Shown here in pieces: positions 43,751 to 52,426 of a stretch of DNA of 60,594 bases (its first letter is position 1; every line of letters begins with the position of its first letter). The notes under the pieces are model-generated. The model worked only from the letters and a program-made list of their open reading frames with translations, was not told the origin of the DNA and ran no database searches. Source of the stretch: Furfurilactobacillus milii (GTDB lineage: Bacteria > Bacillota > Bacilli > Lactobacillales > Lactobacillaceae); contig NZ_WEZT01000019.1 of assembly GCF_009863985.1 (NCBI RefSeq), positions 1 through 60,594 of the forward strand, written 5' to 3'. Both the position numbers and the translations under genes were made by a program.

Positions 43751-44638
43751 ATGAAAACAGCTGTGATCACGGACAGCGCCAGTTACTTAGATCCTGAAGT
43801 AGCGAAGGCTGCTGGTATCCGAGTGGTGCCAATTACTGTAATTTTTGGCACCCAAACCTACTTAGAAAATGTTGATATTACCAGTGAACAGTTTTACAAA
43901 CGAATGCGCGAAGAAAAGGCCATGCCGTCTACTGCCCAAGTGACGATGATGCAGATGCAGGAGCAGTTTGATGAACTGATCAAAGAAGGCTATGACCAAG
44001 TGATTTGTATTCACTTGTCGAGTGGCATTACGACGTTCCTACAAAACCTTGAAGCGTATGCACCAACTGTAAAAGGTATCAAAGTCTATCCGTTTGATTC
44101 ACGGATGGCTAGTGAAGGTGAAGCTTGGTTGGCCTTATTAGCTGCCAAGATGGCTAAGGCTGGCAAAAACGCTGCCGAAATTTTGCCAGCGCTTGAACAT
44201 TTGCGTGAAACGACGCACGTGTACTTTGTGGTGGACGATTTAAGTCACCTGCTCCGGACAGGTCGGATTACGAACAGTTCCGCTTTCGTGGGTAACTTAT
44301 TGCGGATCAAACCGATTCTGACATTTGAAGATGCTAAAATCGTGGCCTTAACGAAGGAACGGACAGCCAAACGTGCCTTTCAGAAGGTTAAACGTGACTT
44401 TGAAGCTTCCTTGGGCGATGAAGATTATCCGGTGCGTGTCGGCGTGATTGACGGGAACAACCCCGACGCCAGTGCCACTTGGATGAGTGATTTAACCAGT
44501 GAAAACCTGAAAACGGACGGTGGCAAAGATCCTCAGTTTGAGGTTGCTCACATTGGGCCTTCCATCGGTGTGCATACCGGCGAAAAGGTCATGGGACTCG
44601 TCTGGGCCGAAGACTGGCAAACGCTCGGAGAAGAATAA
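43751..44638 (+). CDS. DegV family fatty acid-binding protein
   Basis: 295 residues, normal length. DegV/FakB proteins bind a fatty acid and present it to FakA kinase for phospholipid synthesis. Signatures: AVITDSASYLDPE (residues 4-16), PSTAQVTMMQMQEQFDEL, IHLSSGITTFLQN and DDLSHLLRTGRI. The ATG at 43751 has GAGG seven bases ahead; a start 18 bases upstream lacks one. The final hairpin lies at 44693. Confidence 0.9.
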   Translation: MKTAVITDSASYLDPEVAKAAGIRVVPITVIFGTQTYLENVDITSEQFYKRMREEKAMPSTAQVTMMQMQEQFDELIKEGYDQVICIHLSSGITTFLQNLEAYAPTVKGIKVYPFDSRMASEGEAWLALLAAKMAKAGKNAAEILPALEHLRETTHVYFVVDDLSHLLRTGRITNSSAFVGNLLRIKPILTFEDAKIVALTKERTAKRAFQKVKRDFEASLGDEDYPVRVGVIDGNNPDASATWMSDLTSENLKTDGGKDPQFEVAHIGPSIGVHTGEKVMGLVWAEDWQTLGEE

Positions 44639-44692
44639 TAGAGTGATGCCGAAGCCCTCCGCGCCATCAATAAATTAAAAGACACAATATCA

Positions 44693-44744
44693 AAAGGGTC
44701 CCAAACATCATTAGCAAGTGCTAACGGTGTTTGGAACCCTTATT
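44693..44744. terminator. Bidirectional intrinsic terminator
   Basis: AAGGGTCCCAAACA-C and TGTTTGGAACCCTT with inner TTAGCA/TGCTAA form a stem of over 20 bp between the convergent DegV and glycosyltransferase genes. Confidence 0.85.
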
Positions 44745-44757
44745 TGTGTCAATTTAG

Positions 44758-45759
44758 TTAGGATTGTTTTCTGATCTTTTGGACCTGACTAACTGGGATT
44801 GTCCGAGCCACACTGTGTTGATTGCTGGCGCTACTAGGAAAGCCCATTGTTTCGGCCACAACGTACAGGGGACGTTCGCGTGACTGATTGAACACGCGGC
44901 CGAGATACTGGCCCAGAATACCGATACTGAGCAGCAGTAGGCCACCTATCAGCAGGTCGACCACCAACAGGAGTGTCGTTCCGGTAAAACCGGTCCAGAT
45001 AGCCGCGATTAAGGTAAGGACAGCGGCCATACATAGAACTCCGCCGGTCCAATTAGCAAACTTCAATGGCAGGTTTGAAAACGATGTGATGCCATCCATT
45101 GCCAGACGGACCATCTTGCGAAGGGGATATTTGGAGACGCCTTCGGTGCGTGGCTGGCGTTCGTATTCCACTGCGGTTTGTTTGAAACCAACCCAGCTGA
45201 CCATGCCGCGAACGAAGGGTTCATCCTCATTCATTCGTTCAAGGACGTTGACCACTTTGCGATCCATCAAACGGAAGTCACCAGTGTCAACGGGAATATC
45301 GACGTTGGTGATGCTGTGTAGAATGTGATAGAAGGCTTTGGCGGAGGTTTTTTTGAACCAGGATTCACCATCACGCTGTTGTCGTTTGCCATACACCACA
45401 TCTGCGCCTTGGTGCCAGGCTGACACCATGTCGGCAATGACAGCTGGTGGGTCCTGCAGGTCTGCGTCCATGACCACGACGGCCTGACCAGTAGCGTAGC
45501 GAATACCTGCAGTAATCGCTAGCTGGTGGCCAAAGTTACGGGAGAAACGGACAAGTCGCATCTCTGGATGGAAGGCGATTGCTTTACGAATTTTATCCGT
45601 TGTTGTGTCATTTGAACCGTCATCAACAAAGATAATTTCGTAGCGTTCGGGTTGTTGGGTGACAAACCCCTGAACGGTTCGAATCGTCTTCATAATGAGC
45701 GCTTCTTCGTTGAAAACAGGCATTACAATAGAAATTAGTTGATTTGAAGTATTCGTCAT
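44758..45759 (-). CDS. Family 2 glycosyltransferase, YkcC/GtrB-like (polyprenyl-phosphate sugar synthase)
   Basis: 333 residues. The GT-A domain has VMPVFNEE (residues 11-18), FVDDGSND, and DADLQDPP (D-x-D nucleotide-sugar site) as in dolichol-phosphate mannosyltransferase-like enzymes. Two C-terminal membrane segments (about 230-295) anchor it. It would load a sugar onto undecaprenyl phosphate for the GT39 partner encoded 14 bases upstream. The ATG at 45759 follows AGGAGG by nine bases; the ATG at 45768 is too close. Confidence 0.88.
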   Translation of the reverse strand: MTNTSNQLISIVMPVFNEEALIMKTIRTVQGFVTQQPERYEIIFVDDGSNDTTTDKIRKAIAFHPEMRLVRFSRNFGHQLAITAGIRYATGQAVVVMDADLQDPPAVIADMVSAWHQGADVVYGKRQQRDGESWFKKTSAKAFYHILHSITNVDIPVDTGDFRLMDRKVVNVLERMNEDEPFVRGMVSWVGFKQTAVEYERQPRTEGVSKYPLRKMVRLAMDGITSFSNLPLKFANWTGGVLCMAAVLTLIAAIWTGFTGTTLLLVVDLLIGGLLLLSIGILGQYLGRVFNQSRERPLYVVAETMGFPSSASNQHSVARTIPVSQVQKIRKQS

Positions 45760-45773
45760 GGCTGTCATCCTCC

Positions 45774-48128
45774 TTAGTTCAGTTTGTATAGTGTGCCGCC
45801 ATTACCACCCATGCCGCCAGCACCTGGTTGACCCTGTTTGGATGAACCAGTTTTGCTGGATGGTTTCTGCGACGGCTTAGTCATTTTCTTAGATGTGCCT
45901 GACGGTTTCTTGGTGCCAGCCTTTTTGGTGGCTGTTGGTTTTTGAGCACTGCCAGGTTTCTTCGTTCCCGATGGCTTCTTCATGCCAGAAGGTTTCGACC
46001 CGGAAGGCATTTGACCGCCAGGTTGGCCACCTTGTGTGCTGCTCGTTGGCTTAGTTGCCTTCTTGTTAGTACTACCATTACTGCTTGGTTTGCCTTCTGA
46101 GGTGCTTGTGGTGCCCATGGTGCCGGCACCGCCCATCATGGAACTAGCACTTGCACCGCCGTAAGTTTTGGCGCTTATCTTGGTACCGTGTTTCTTAACC
46201 CAGTTCACGATGCTGCCACTAGTGCTCTTACCGGCGACGTAGAAGTATTTGACCTGACCGGCTTTGACAAGCTGTTTAAACTTCGCAAGCGAGATAGCAT
46301 TATCAGTACCGTTGAAACCACCAATCGTCATCACTGACTTACCGGTTTTGATAATATATGGCGCGGCCGTACCTGAATCCATTGTGGCAAACAGATATTT
46401 GGCGTTGCCGTTGTGTTTTTCGAGATACTTAATCAGTTTGGTATTCGCAGATTCGTTACCCATACCACCACTGTTACCACCGCCGCTGGTCAATAGATCT
46501 GGACCGGCTGTCGGAATAGCGGCGGATTCACCAGCAATAGTTGGCGTTAGTGACCAGAATCCAGGCGCCAGTGACAACAGAGTAATCGCAAACGTACTGG
46601 TAATAGCGACTTTGTGCCAGCTCGTGAATACGAAAGCAATCAACGCTGCTGTAATGACAGATCCGCCAGCAATGAGCCAGCTCAACCACGGATAGTAGCT
46701 ATAAACGTACCATGCTTGCAGTGCCGCTGTGGCAAGTAATCCGATAGCAAAGAGATAACGTTGCCAAGGCTGACGACCTTCTTTGACGGATTTTACAAAT
46801 GTGGCAATGCCAATTCCACCCAGAACAGCAAGCGGTGGTGCGAGCATAATCATGTAGTAGGGATGGAAGAAACTAGCGATACTGAAGAATCCGGCAACTG
46901 ACACGAGCCAACCAGCCCAGTACCAGAGCTGTTGTTGATTCCGCGTTGTTTGCCACCAGCGTTTCTTACGGTCGGCTTCATACAAGTAAGCGCCAACTAA
47001 GCCAGTTAATGCCAGTGGGAAGAACCAACTGACCTGACCGCCAAGTGCTTGCTGGAACAAACGGAATGGGCCAGCGGTACCGATGTTGAAGGCACCGCCA
47101 CCACCGCCGGCACCAGCACCGGTTCCTTGTTTGCCACCAGTCATGCCAGTTGGTGCGCCGCCTTTGGAACCACCTGGCATCTGACCACCAGACTTTTTAC
47201 CCGTTGGCGCCACGCCTTTAGTGCCGTTCTTTGACCCTGATGGTGGGGTGCCCGTTTTGCCCTTAGTTCCCGTTGGCGCCTGGCCAGATTTACCTTTACT
47301 ACTACTGCCCATGCCAGGAAAGCGACTACCGGTTCCGGTCGATTGACCGAGCAAACGTTGTGAACCGTTGTAACCAAAGGCTAAGTTTAAAACGGAGTTC
47401 GTTGATGAACTGCCAATGTAGGGCCGGTTACTCTTGCTGGTTGAGTCAACAGCGACTGGCCAAGCTAACGTGAAAACTGCTAGGGCAATAGTGGCCATCA
47501 CCAGATGGACTATCTTTTTCTTCCAACCAACCGTGCTGGCAATCCAGTAGAAGAAATACATTGCAGGTAGTAGCATAAACGCCTGCAACATTTTGACGTT
47601 GAAGGCAACGCCGATTAACGCAAACGAAACGATTACAAGCCACGTTTTCCGTTTGGCAACAGCACGTTGTAGAAGAAAACCTGCGAGTAATAAGAAGAAG
47701 ACTAACGTCGCATCCATGTTGTTGGTCCGTGAATCGGCCACCACAATTGGGGTAATCGTCATGAACAAGGCAGCCAAGTTACCTGCCAAACGCCCAAAGT
47801 AAGGTTTGACCATGGCGTAGATCAGACCGACCGAGCCAATTCCAAACAGGATGGACGGCAACACGACACTCCAGCCGTGAACGCCGAATATTTTGGCACT
47901 GATCGCCATGAACCAGAGGGCCACTGGCGGTTTATCCACCGTAATAAAACTAGCCGGATCAAAGCTGGCATACCAAAAGGCCTTCCAGCTCTTCGTCATG
48001 CTGACGATTGCGGCCGTATAAAAATCGTTGGCCTGACCGGCTTCCCAGATATTCCACCCGTAGAGTCCGGCAGCGAGGACAAGAATGGCGACTAACCACC
48101 AGTCCCATCGTTTAACAAACTTACGCAT
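45774..48128 (-). CDS. GT39/PMT-family membrane glycosyltransferase, YkcB-like, with low-complexity insert and tail
   Basis: 784 residues. The first part resembles ArnT/PMT enzymes: about 11-13 membrane segments, an acidic AGQANDFYTAAI motif in loop 1 (near residue 31) and ITVDKPPVALWFMA (about 62-75). A Gly/Ser/Lys/Thr/Pro-rich insert spans about residues 265-345, and a second Lys/Ser/Pro/Gly-rich region about 650-784. Both are expected outside the cell. It would transfer a sugar from a polyprenyl carrier to a wall or protein acceptor. It is transcribed with the GT2 gene, as in B. subtilis ykcBC. AGGAAG precedes the ATG. Confidence 0.82.
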   Translation of the reverse strand: MRKFVKRWDWWLVAILVLAAGLYGWNIWEAGQANDFYTAAIVSMTKSWKAFWYASFDPASFITVDKPPVALWFMAISAKIFGVHGWSVVLPSILFGIGSVGLIYAMVKPYFGRLAGNLAALFMTITPIVVADSRTNNMDATLVFFLLLAGFLLQRAVAKRKTWLVIVSFALIGVAFNVKMLQAFMLLPAMYFFYWIASTVGWKKKIVHLVMATIALAVFTLAWPVAVDSTSKSNRPYIGSSSTNSVLNLAFGYNGSQRLLGQSTGTGSRFPGMGSSSKGKSGQAPTGTKGKTGTPPSGSKNGTKGVAPTGKKSGGQMPGGSKGGAPTGMTGGKQGTGAGAGGGGGAFNIGTAGPFRLFQQALGGQVSWFFPLALTGLVGAYLYEADRKKRWWQTTRNQQQLWYWAGWLVSVAGFFSIASFFHPYYMIMLAPPLAVLGGIGIATFVKSVKEGRQPWQRYLFAIGLLATAALQAWYVYSYYPWLSWLIAGGSVITAALIAFVFTSWHKVAITSTFAITLLSLAPGFWSLTPTIAGESAAIPTAGPDLLTSGGGNSGGMGNESANTKLIKYLEKHNGNAKYLFATMDSGTAAPYIIKTGKSVMTIGGFNGTDNAISLAKFKQLVKAGQVKYFYVAGKSTSGSIVNWVKKHGTKISAKTYGGASASSMMGGAGTMGTTSTSEGKPSSNGSTNKKATKPTSSTQGGQPGGQMPSGSKPSGMKKPSGTKKPGSAQKPTATKKAGTKKPSGTSKKMTKPSQKPSSKTGSSKQGQPGAGGMGGNGGTLYKLN

Positions 48129-48342
48129 AAGGTCACTTCCTATCGTTTAGTTTCAAACAAGAATGCGTGATTAATAATTGCTTGAACATTGTTGATTACG
48201 ATAGACCTGCTTGCATAAATATGACTTAAGCGAAACTAAAAGGGAGCTTAAAACGGGTATACCAATGCTATTGAATGTTAGTGGCTGATGTCGCATTGCT
48301 GCGCCAACGCTAGGGAGCTTAAAATGATTGCATAAATATAGT
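48129..48342. other. Intergenic leader of the GT39 gene, short direct repeat
   Basis: This stretch upstream of the GT39 gene holds the sequence AGGGAGCTTAAAA twice, near 48241 and 48312. No gene or clear promoter is recognised. Confidence 0.4.
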
Positions 48343-48535
48343 AGCTGACTGACGCTTGCGGTTGTCGACATTGAAACCCCGACATGGGACCGGTTCAAGC
48401 CCGCAGTTCACGGTCTTTCACCTCGCCGTCAAGCCTCGTAAAGAGTCTTTCCGACCCGTCCGTGACCTAAATTCGGAAGTCCGCCGAATTTAGGTCACTT
48501 TCATGTCTTGGTTTCAATGTCGACGCCCTTCAGCT
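48343..48535 (+). repeat. Element R copy 7
   Basis: Outer AGCT (48343) and AGCT (48532) flank P1: GGTTGTCGACATTGAAAC paired with GTTTCAATGTCGACGCC (48511-48527). The box is ATGGGACCGGTTCAAGCC. P3 is weaker (GTC-AAG...CTT-TCC-GAC). P4 is a perfect stem GTGACCTAAATTCGG...CCGAATTTAGGTCAC with an A-T pair where other copies have A/A. It lies between the divergent GT39 gene and the convergent decayed gene/usp. Confidence 0.75.
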
Positions 48536-48596
48536 CACATTGAGGTTAAATGGGAAAATGGGTAATTGATGTTTTCACCTCAAAATGTGGGTAAAA

Positions 48597-48888
48597 ATGT
48601 TTATTACCCATAATGCTGATTATTATTCACTTTTGAAAAGTGGTATTGAAATTGTAGGGTGGTTAGATGCACCTGTTTTAAAGCCAGAGTATCTCATTTT
48701 GTTAAGGCAAATGCGCAGTTGTAAATTTAAAGTTAGATCGATTTGGCCAGAATCCGCGTAAGTCAAAAGAACTTGTAATCCAAGCATTACAAAACCTAAT
48801 TCAATAACAAATTGCCAACGCGCAACTTACCTTTTATGAGTACAATCCGCTACTTGAATGCGAATATAAGAAGTTAAAAAAGCGGTAG
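48597..48888 (+). pseudogene. Possible decayed gene (frameshift and stop)
   Basis: An open stretch from ATG 48597 reads MFITHNADYYSLLKSGIEIV and on to a stop at 48759-48761. An overlapping frame (+1) from 48727 reads LKLDRFGQNPRKSKELVIQA and, after an internal TAA (48805-48807), QIANAQLTFYEYNPLLECEY to a stop at 48886. Both parts look protein-like and together suggest a gene of about 95 codons with a frameshift and a nonsense change. I do not recognise the family, and no ribosome site was seen. Confidence 0.35.
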
Positions 48889-48921
48889 ATACCCTCAATC
48901 GAGAGTACCTACCGCTTTCTT
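48877..48921 (-). terminator. Intrinsic terminator of usp
   Basis: On the minus strand AAAGCGGTAGGTACTCTC and GAGGGTATCTACCGCTTTT form a long hairpin followed by T's, 20 bases beyond the usp stop. It overlaps the 3' end of the decayed gene. Confidence 0.8.
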
Positions 48922-48941
48922 AACTTCGTGATTTAATTATC

Positions 48942-49394
48942 TTACTTCTGGTTAACCTTAACAATCAGTACATCAACATCTGCGTTGCGGCTGACATAGT
49001 TGGTAACAGAACCAACCATCAACCGTTCAACAGCGTTCAAGCCGGTCGTGCCCATGACGATTAATTCACTACCATGGTCGTGAGGAAATTCACGCGAGAT
49101 AACAGGCTTGGGATTACCAAAACGAACGTGGATGTCGACATCCTTAACGCCCGCTTTTTCAGCTTGTTGTTTCAAAGATTCCAAACGGTTTTGAACGTCT
49201 TCAACCAACCGGTAGATGACATCGCCGCTTACAGCGCCACCATAACTATCTGAGAATTGGTTAACCTCCAAAACGTTCAGGATGTCTAGGTGCGTATCGT
49301 TGCGTTTGGCAACCTCAATTGCCTTTTCCAGAACTGGTTCAGTTGCTTTTGAACCATCAACTGGGGCAAGAATATTTTTGTATTGCTGTAACAT
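48942..49394 (-). CDS. Universal stress protein, UspA family
   Basis: 150 residues. The start YKNILAPVDGSKATEPVLEKAIE and the ATP-binding loop VMGTTGLNAVERLMVGSVTNYVSRNADVDVLIV (G-x2-G-x9-G-S, about residues 115-147) are canonical. The protein acts in the cytosol as an ATP-binding stress factor. The ATG at 49394 is chosen because it fits the family's N-terminus; AAAGGTGG lies 11 bases ahead. Confidence 0.92.
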   Translation of the reverse strand: MLQQYKNILAPVDGSKATEPVLEKAIEVAKRNDTHLDILNVLEVNQFSDSYGGAVSGDVIYRLVEDVQNRLESLKQQAEKAGVKDVDIHVRFGNPKPVISREFPHDHGSELIVMGTTGLNAVERLMVGSVTNYVSRNADVDVLIVKVNQK

Positions 49395-49739
49395 CGCTGT
49401 GTGCCACCTTTCTATCAATCAGGAACTCTGATGTTTTTGCCTTATGTTTATTATACCTTTTATCAGTCATAATGTAAGCGATTTACTAATTTATGATGTG
49501 CAAATGTAAACTTATTTGGTTACCAATAATTAACGTCGTGGCCAATGAAATTATAATAAATACGAATCGAAAAGTTTGTGAAATTATAAAACGAAAAGCC
49601 GTTAAATTAGCGATTGTTTCCGCTTTCAGAAAGTGCTAACATCAATGGTGAAAACGTGATTTGCCTATGTATCAGGAGTTGAAAACTGCTATACCGGGTG
49701 AACCATAATTATAAAAAATGCTTAGGGGGATTTAACGTT
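49395..49739. other. Divergent intergenic region between usp and lplA
   Basis: An AT-rich region of 345 bases. It contains TGTTTCCGCTTTCA at 49615-49628, which matches the catabolite-responsive consensus TGWAANCGNTNWCA at 12 of 14 positions. No structured RNA motif or open frame was found. Promoters for both genes must lie here but none is clear. Confidence 0.4.
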
Positions 49740-50750
49740 ATGTACTATGTTTCGATGAAGTCACACAACATTGGCGAGAACTTAGCCACCGAGCAATATT
49801 TGATGAACAACAAAAAGTTTGATGAACCGTTATTACTTTTCTATTACGAGGAACCATGTATCATCGTTGGACGTAATCAAAACACTCAAGAAGAAATTAA
49901 CCAGAAGTATGTTCAAGAGCACAACATTCGGGTAACCCGTCGTCTGTCCGGTGGTGGTGCTGTTTATCAAGATCTTGGAAACCTATGTTTCAGTTTCGTG
50001 GTGGACTCAAACAGTGAAGAATTTGGCGATTTCAAATCTTTCACAAAACCAATTGTAGACGCGTTACACAAGATGGGTGCGACAACCGCTGAAGTTTCTG
50101 GTCGTAACGACATTCTCGTTGATGGCAAAAAGTTTTCTGGGAACGCTATGTACACCCGTAATGGGAAGACATTCTCACACGGCACGTTAATGCTTAACGT
50201 GGATCTTGATGTTGTGACGCATGCGCTCAATGTACCAGAAGATAAAATTGCTTCGAAGGGGATCAAGTCCGTTCGCTCACGGGTTACTAACCTGCGTCCT
50301 TACTTGGATAAAGAGTATCAAGATATTGATGTCCCAACGTTCCGTGATATTTTATTGAAAGAATTGTTTAACGTTGACGACCTCGCTGACATCAAGGACC
50401 GTGAAGTCCAGGTTACTGATGACGATCAGAAAGAAATCGACAAGTTGTACGAACAATATTACAATAATTGGGACTGGGTTTACGGTAAGTCACCAGAATT
50501 TACGGTAAAGAAGCGTCAGCACTTTGATTACGGGACGATTGATGCACGTTTGAACGTTGATGACGGTAAGATCAACAACATCAAGTTCTACGGGGATTTC
50601 TTCGGACCAGAGGATGTTTCTGCACTGGCTGACAAACTGACGGGCGTGAAGTATGACCGTGACGATTTAGCATCTGCTTTGGCAGACGTGGACCTGGCAA
50701 AATACTTCGTCGGCATTTCGAAAGAACAATTGGTCGATTTGTTGGCATAG
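49740..50750 (+). CDS. lplA: Lipoate-protein ligase A
   Basis: 336 residues. It attaches lipoate through lipoyl-AMP to E2 or GcvH proteins. Signatures are NLATEQYL (residues about 13-20), RRLSGGGAVYQDLGNLCFSF (about 69-88, lipoyl-AMP loop), and GRNDILVDGKKFSGNA with the catalytic Lys (about 122-137). The C-terminal accessory domain is present. The ATG at 49740 follows AGGGGGA by 9 bases. The next gene starts 16 bases after its stop. Confidence 0.93.
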   Translation: MYYVSMKSHNIGENLATEQYLMNNKKFDEPLLLFYYEEPCIIVGRNQNTQEEINQKYVQEHNIRVTRRLSGGGAVYQDLGNLCFSFVVDSNSEEFGDFKSFTKPIVDALHKMGATTAEVSGRNDILVDGKKFSGNAMYTRNGKTFSHGTLMLNVDLDVVTHALNVPEDKIASKGIKSVRSRVTNLRPYLDKEYQDIDVPTFRDILLKELFNVDDLADIKDREVQVTDDDQKEIDKLYEQYYNNWDWVYGKSPEFTVKKRQHFDYGTIDARLNVDDGKINNIKFYGDFFGPEDVSALADKLTGVKYDRDDLASALADVDLAKYFVGISKEQLVDLLA

Positions 50751-50766
50751 AAAGGTTTTTGTCTAG

Positions 50767-51201
50767 ATGAGAGATGTACGTGTCGTCAGCTTGACGATTG
50801 CTTCCTGGATTTTCTACACGATCGTGAATGCGGGGGTCTACTTTGGCTTTGGCAAGAGTGCGAGCCAGCAGTGGCCACATTTTCTGGCAAACGAAGGCAT
50901 CATGTTAGTCTTTGTCGCTATCCCTGTCATTATGTTTGCGCTTAACTGGCGGTTTTCAGTATATCCGCAGTCTTTCGTTCTGATTATTTTGACAGCTGTG
51001 CTACTCTTAGCGGTGGTGCAGACGTTTACGGGCCACGGGGTGGTTTTCATAAACGTAATGATCGATCTGTTTGCGGTGATTGGTTTAATTACCAACTTCG
51101 AAGCCTTTGTGGCGGGCGCACGATTCCGTCGCAACTACGAGGAAAACAACCGTATTTGGGTCGAGCGCAAGGCAAATAAACAAGCGAACGGGAGAAAATA
51201 A
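50767..51201 (+). CDS. Small membrane protein with four predicted segments, unknown function
   Basis: 144 residues with hydrophobic stretches near 7-25, 43-60, 68-90 and 92-115, and a basic cytoplasmic tail (FRRNYEENNRIWVERKANK). Family not recognised. GAAAGG precedes the ATG. It lies between lplA and the 159-residue protein in one probable operon. Confidence 0.65.
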   Translation: MRDVRVVSLTIASWIFYTIVNAGVYFGFGKSASQQWPHFLANEGIMLVFVAIPVIMFALNWRFSVYPQSFVLIILTAVLLLAVVQTFTGHGVVFINVMIDLFAVIGLITNFEAFVAGARFRRNYEENNRIWVERKANKQANGRK

Positions 51202-51203
51202 CC

Positions 51204-51683
51204 ATGGAAGAAAAAGTTGCCGATTTTTTACAGGCATTGCAAGATGAAACGTATGTGGCAACCTCATCCACAACCACGTTTGACAAACTGAATGATGATC
51301 CAGAAGGCGTCATGGCTGACAGCATTGCCTTTGCACAGAAACAACTCGCAGCTGGTAAGTTAATTCAAACACGGGTTGATATCACCGGCTTTCACGATGT
51401 TGAAATGAATGTTCGTTTAGAAAGCTCATTGATCAATTTGCCGTTTGCTTATGCGAATGAGATTGATAAAATGCTTGATCCTGACGACGAACGTGAAGTC
51501 AACCTGTACATGATTTTCGACTCGCCAGCGATCAATGTGTCCAAGATGCGGATTGATATGGCCAGTTCTGTTCAGGCATTTTTAGACGATCCGGATTCCG
51601 TGAGTGCCAAAATTACTGACTGGCTTCGCGAACAGATTGAAAAGCTGGAAACAGCTGATGCTGAAAAAGAAGCCGAGGATTAG
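51204..51683 (+). CDS. Hypothetical acidic cytosolic protein
   Basis: 159 residues, acidic, with no membrane segment. A mixed alpha/beta body (VDITGFHDVEMNVRLESSLINLP) is followed by a Glu/Ala-rich C-terminus. Not recognised. It starts 2 bases after the previous stop with GGGAG in the preceding gene's end, and its transcript ends at the hairpin at 51714. Confidence 0.65.
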   Translation: MEEKVADFLQALQDETYVATSSTTTFDKLNDDPEGVMADSIAFAQKQLAAGKLIQTRVDITGFHDVEMNVRLESSLINLPFAYANEIDKMLDPDDEREVNLYMIFDSPAINVSKMRIDMASSVQAFLDDPDSVSAKITDWLREQIEKLETADAEKEAED

Positions 51684-51713
51684 TTTTCACAATTAAATAA
51701 GGGTTTCAATTGC

Positions 51714-51757
51714 GGCGAGTATTAGTGAAAAGTGGTCTTTCACTGATACTCGCCGTT
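51714..51757. terminator. Hairpin, probable terminator
   Basis: GGCGAGTATTAGTGAAA and TTTCACTGATACTCGCC pair with one wobble around a seven-base loop. The T-run is weak (GTTTAC). Confidence 0.6.
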
Positions 51758-51778
51758 TACATAAGGTGGGTTTGAAAG

Positions 51779-52426
51779 ATGATAACAGCTTTTTTAAAGG
51801 GTGATCCCAAGACGGCTGAGGGAATGGCCGCATACATGAAGAACAAGTTTCCGTTTGCTGGTGTTAAGTCACCGGAGCGTAGGAAACAGGAACATACGCT
51901 GCTGGTTGATAGTAAGCAGTTAACGTTGCCAGAATTGAGACGGCAGTTTGCGACACTATACGCGCTACCAGAGCGTGAGTATCAATACGTCGCCGTTGAT
52001 ATGATGCAACATAACGTCACTCGGCTGACACGGGATGATCTAGCATGGCTGAGTGACTACATTACGGTCAAACCTTGGTGGGATAGTGTCGACGCTATTC
52101 GTGGCGTAATTGGTCGCGTTGTCAAACGTCATCCAGACTGGTTAGCAGAAGTTGGTTCATGGTATAAAGAAAAGCCCGACTTCTGGCAACGCCGGGTGGG
52201 CATTACCTTGCAGTTAGGCTTTAAAACGTTAACGAATGAGACATATTTACGTGAGATGATGCTGGCTGATTTAGCGACCGACGAATTTTTTATCCAAAAG
52301 GCGATTGGCTGGTCGTTACGTGATTACAGTAAGACTAATCCGGATTGGGTGCGTCAATTTATAATTGACCATCAATCCAAGATGAGTTCGTTGGCCGTCC
52401 GTGAGGGCAGTAAATACCTCAATTAA
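51779..52426 (+). CDS. AlkD-like DNA alkylation repair protein
   Basis: 215 residues built of HEAT-like helical repeats, as in the AlkC/AlkD DNA glycosylases that excise alkylated bases. The opening AAYMKNKFPFAGVKSPERRK (about 18-37) and VKPWWDSVDAI (about 97-107, the Trp and Asp of the active cleft) are typical. It ends with SYLN-like SKYLN and overlaps the convergent DedA gene by 8 bases, with no terminator between. Confidence 0.88.
   Translation: MITAFLKGDPKTAEGMAAYMKNKFPFAGVKSPERRKQEHTLLVDSKQLTLPELRRQFATLYALPEREYQYVAVDMMQHNVTRLTRDDLAWLSDYITVKPWWDSVDAIRGVIGRVVKRHPDWLAEVGSWYKEKPDFWQRRVGITLQLGFKTLTNETYLREMMLADLATDEFFIQKAIGWSLRDYSKTNPDWVRQFIIDHQSKMSSLAVREGSKYLN

Noticed and set aside
44888-45328. 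Long plus-strand frame (146 codons) within the GT2 gene
   Set aside because: Rich in Arg, Ser and Pro with no ribosome site; shadow of the well-supported minus-strand glycosyltransferase.
46264-46695. Plus-strand frame (143 codons) inside the GT39 gene
   Set aside because: Antisense shadow of a long membrane protein; no start context.
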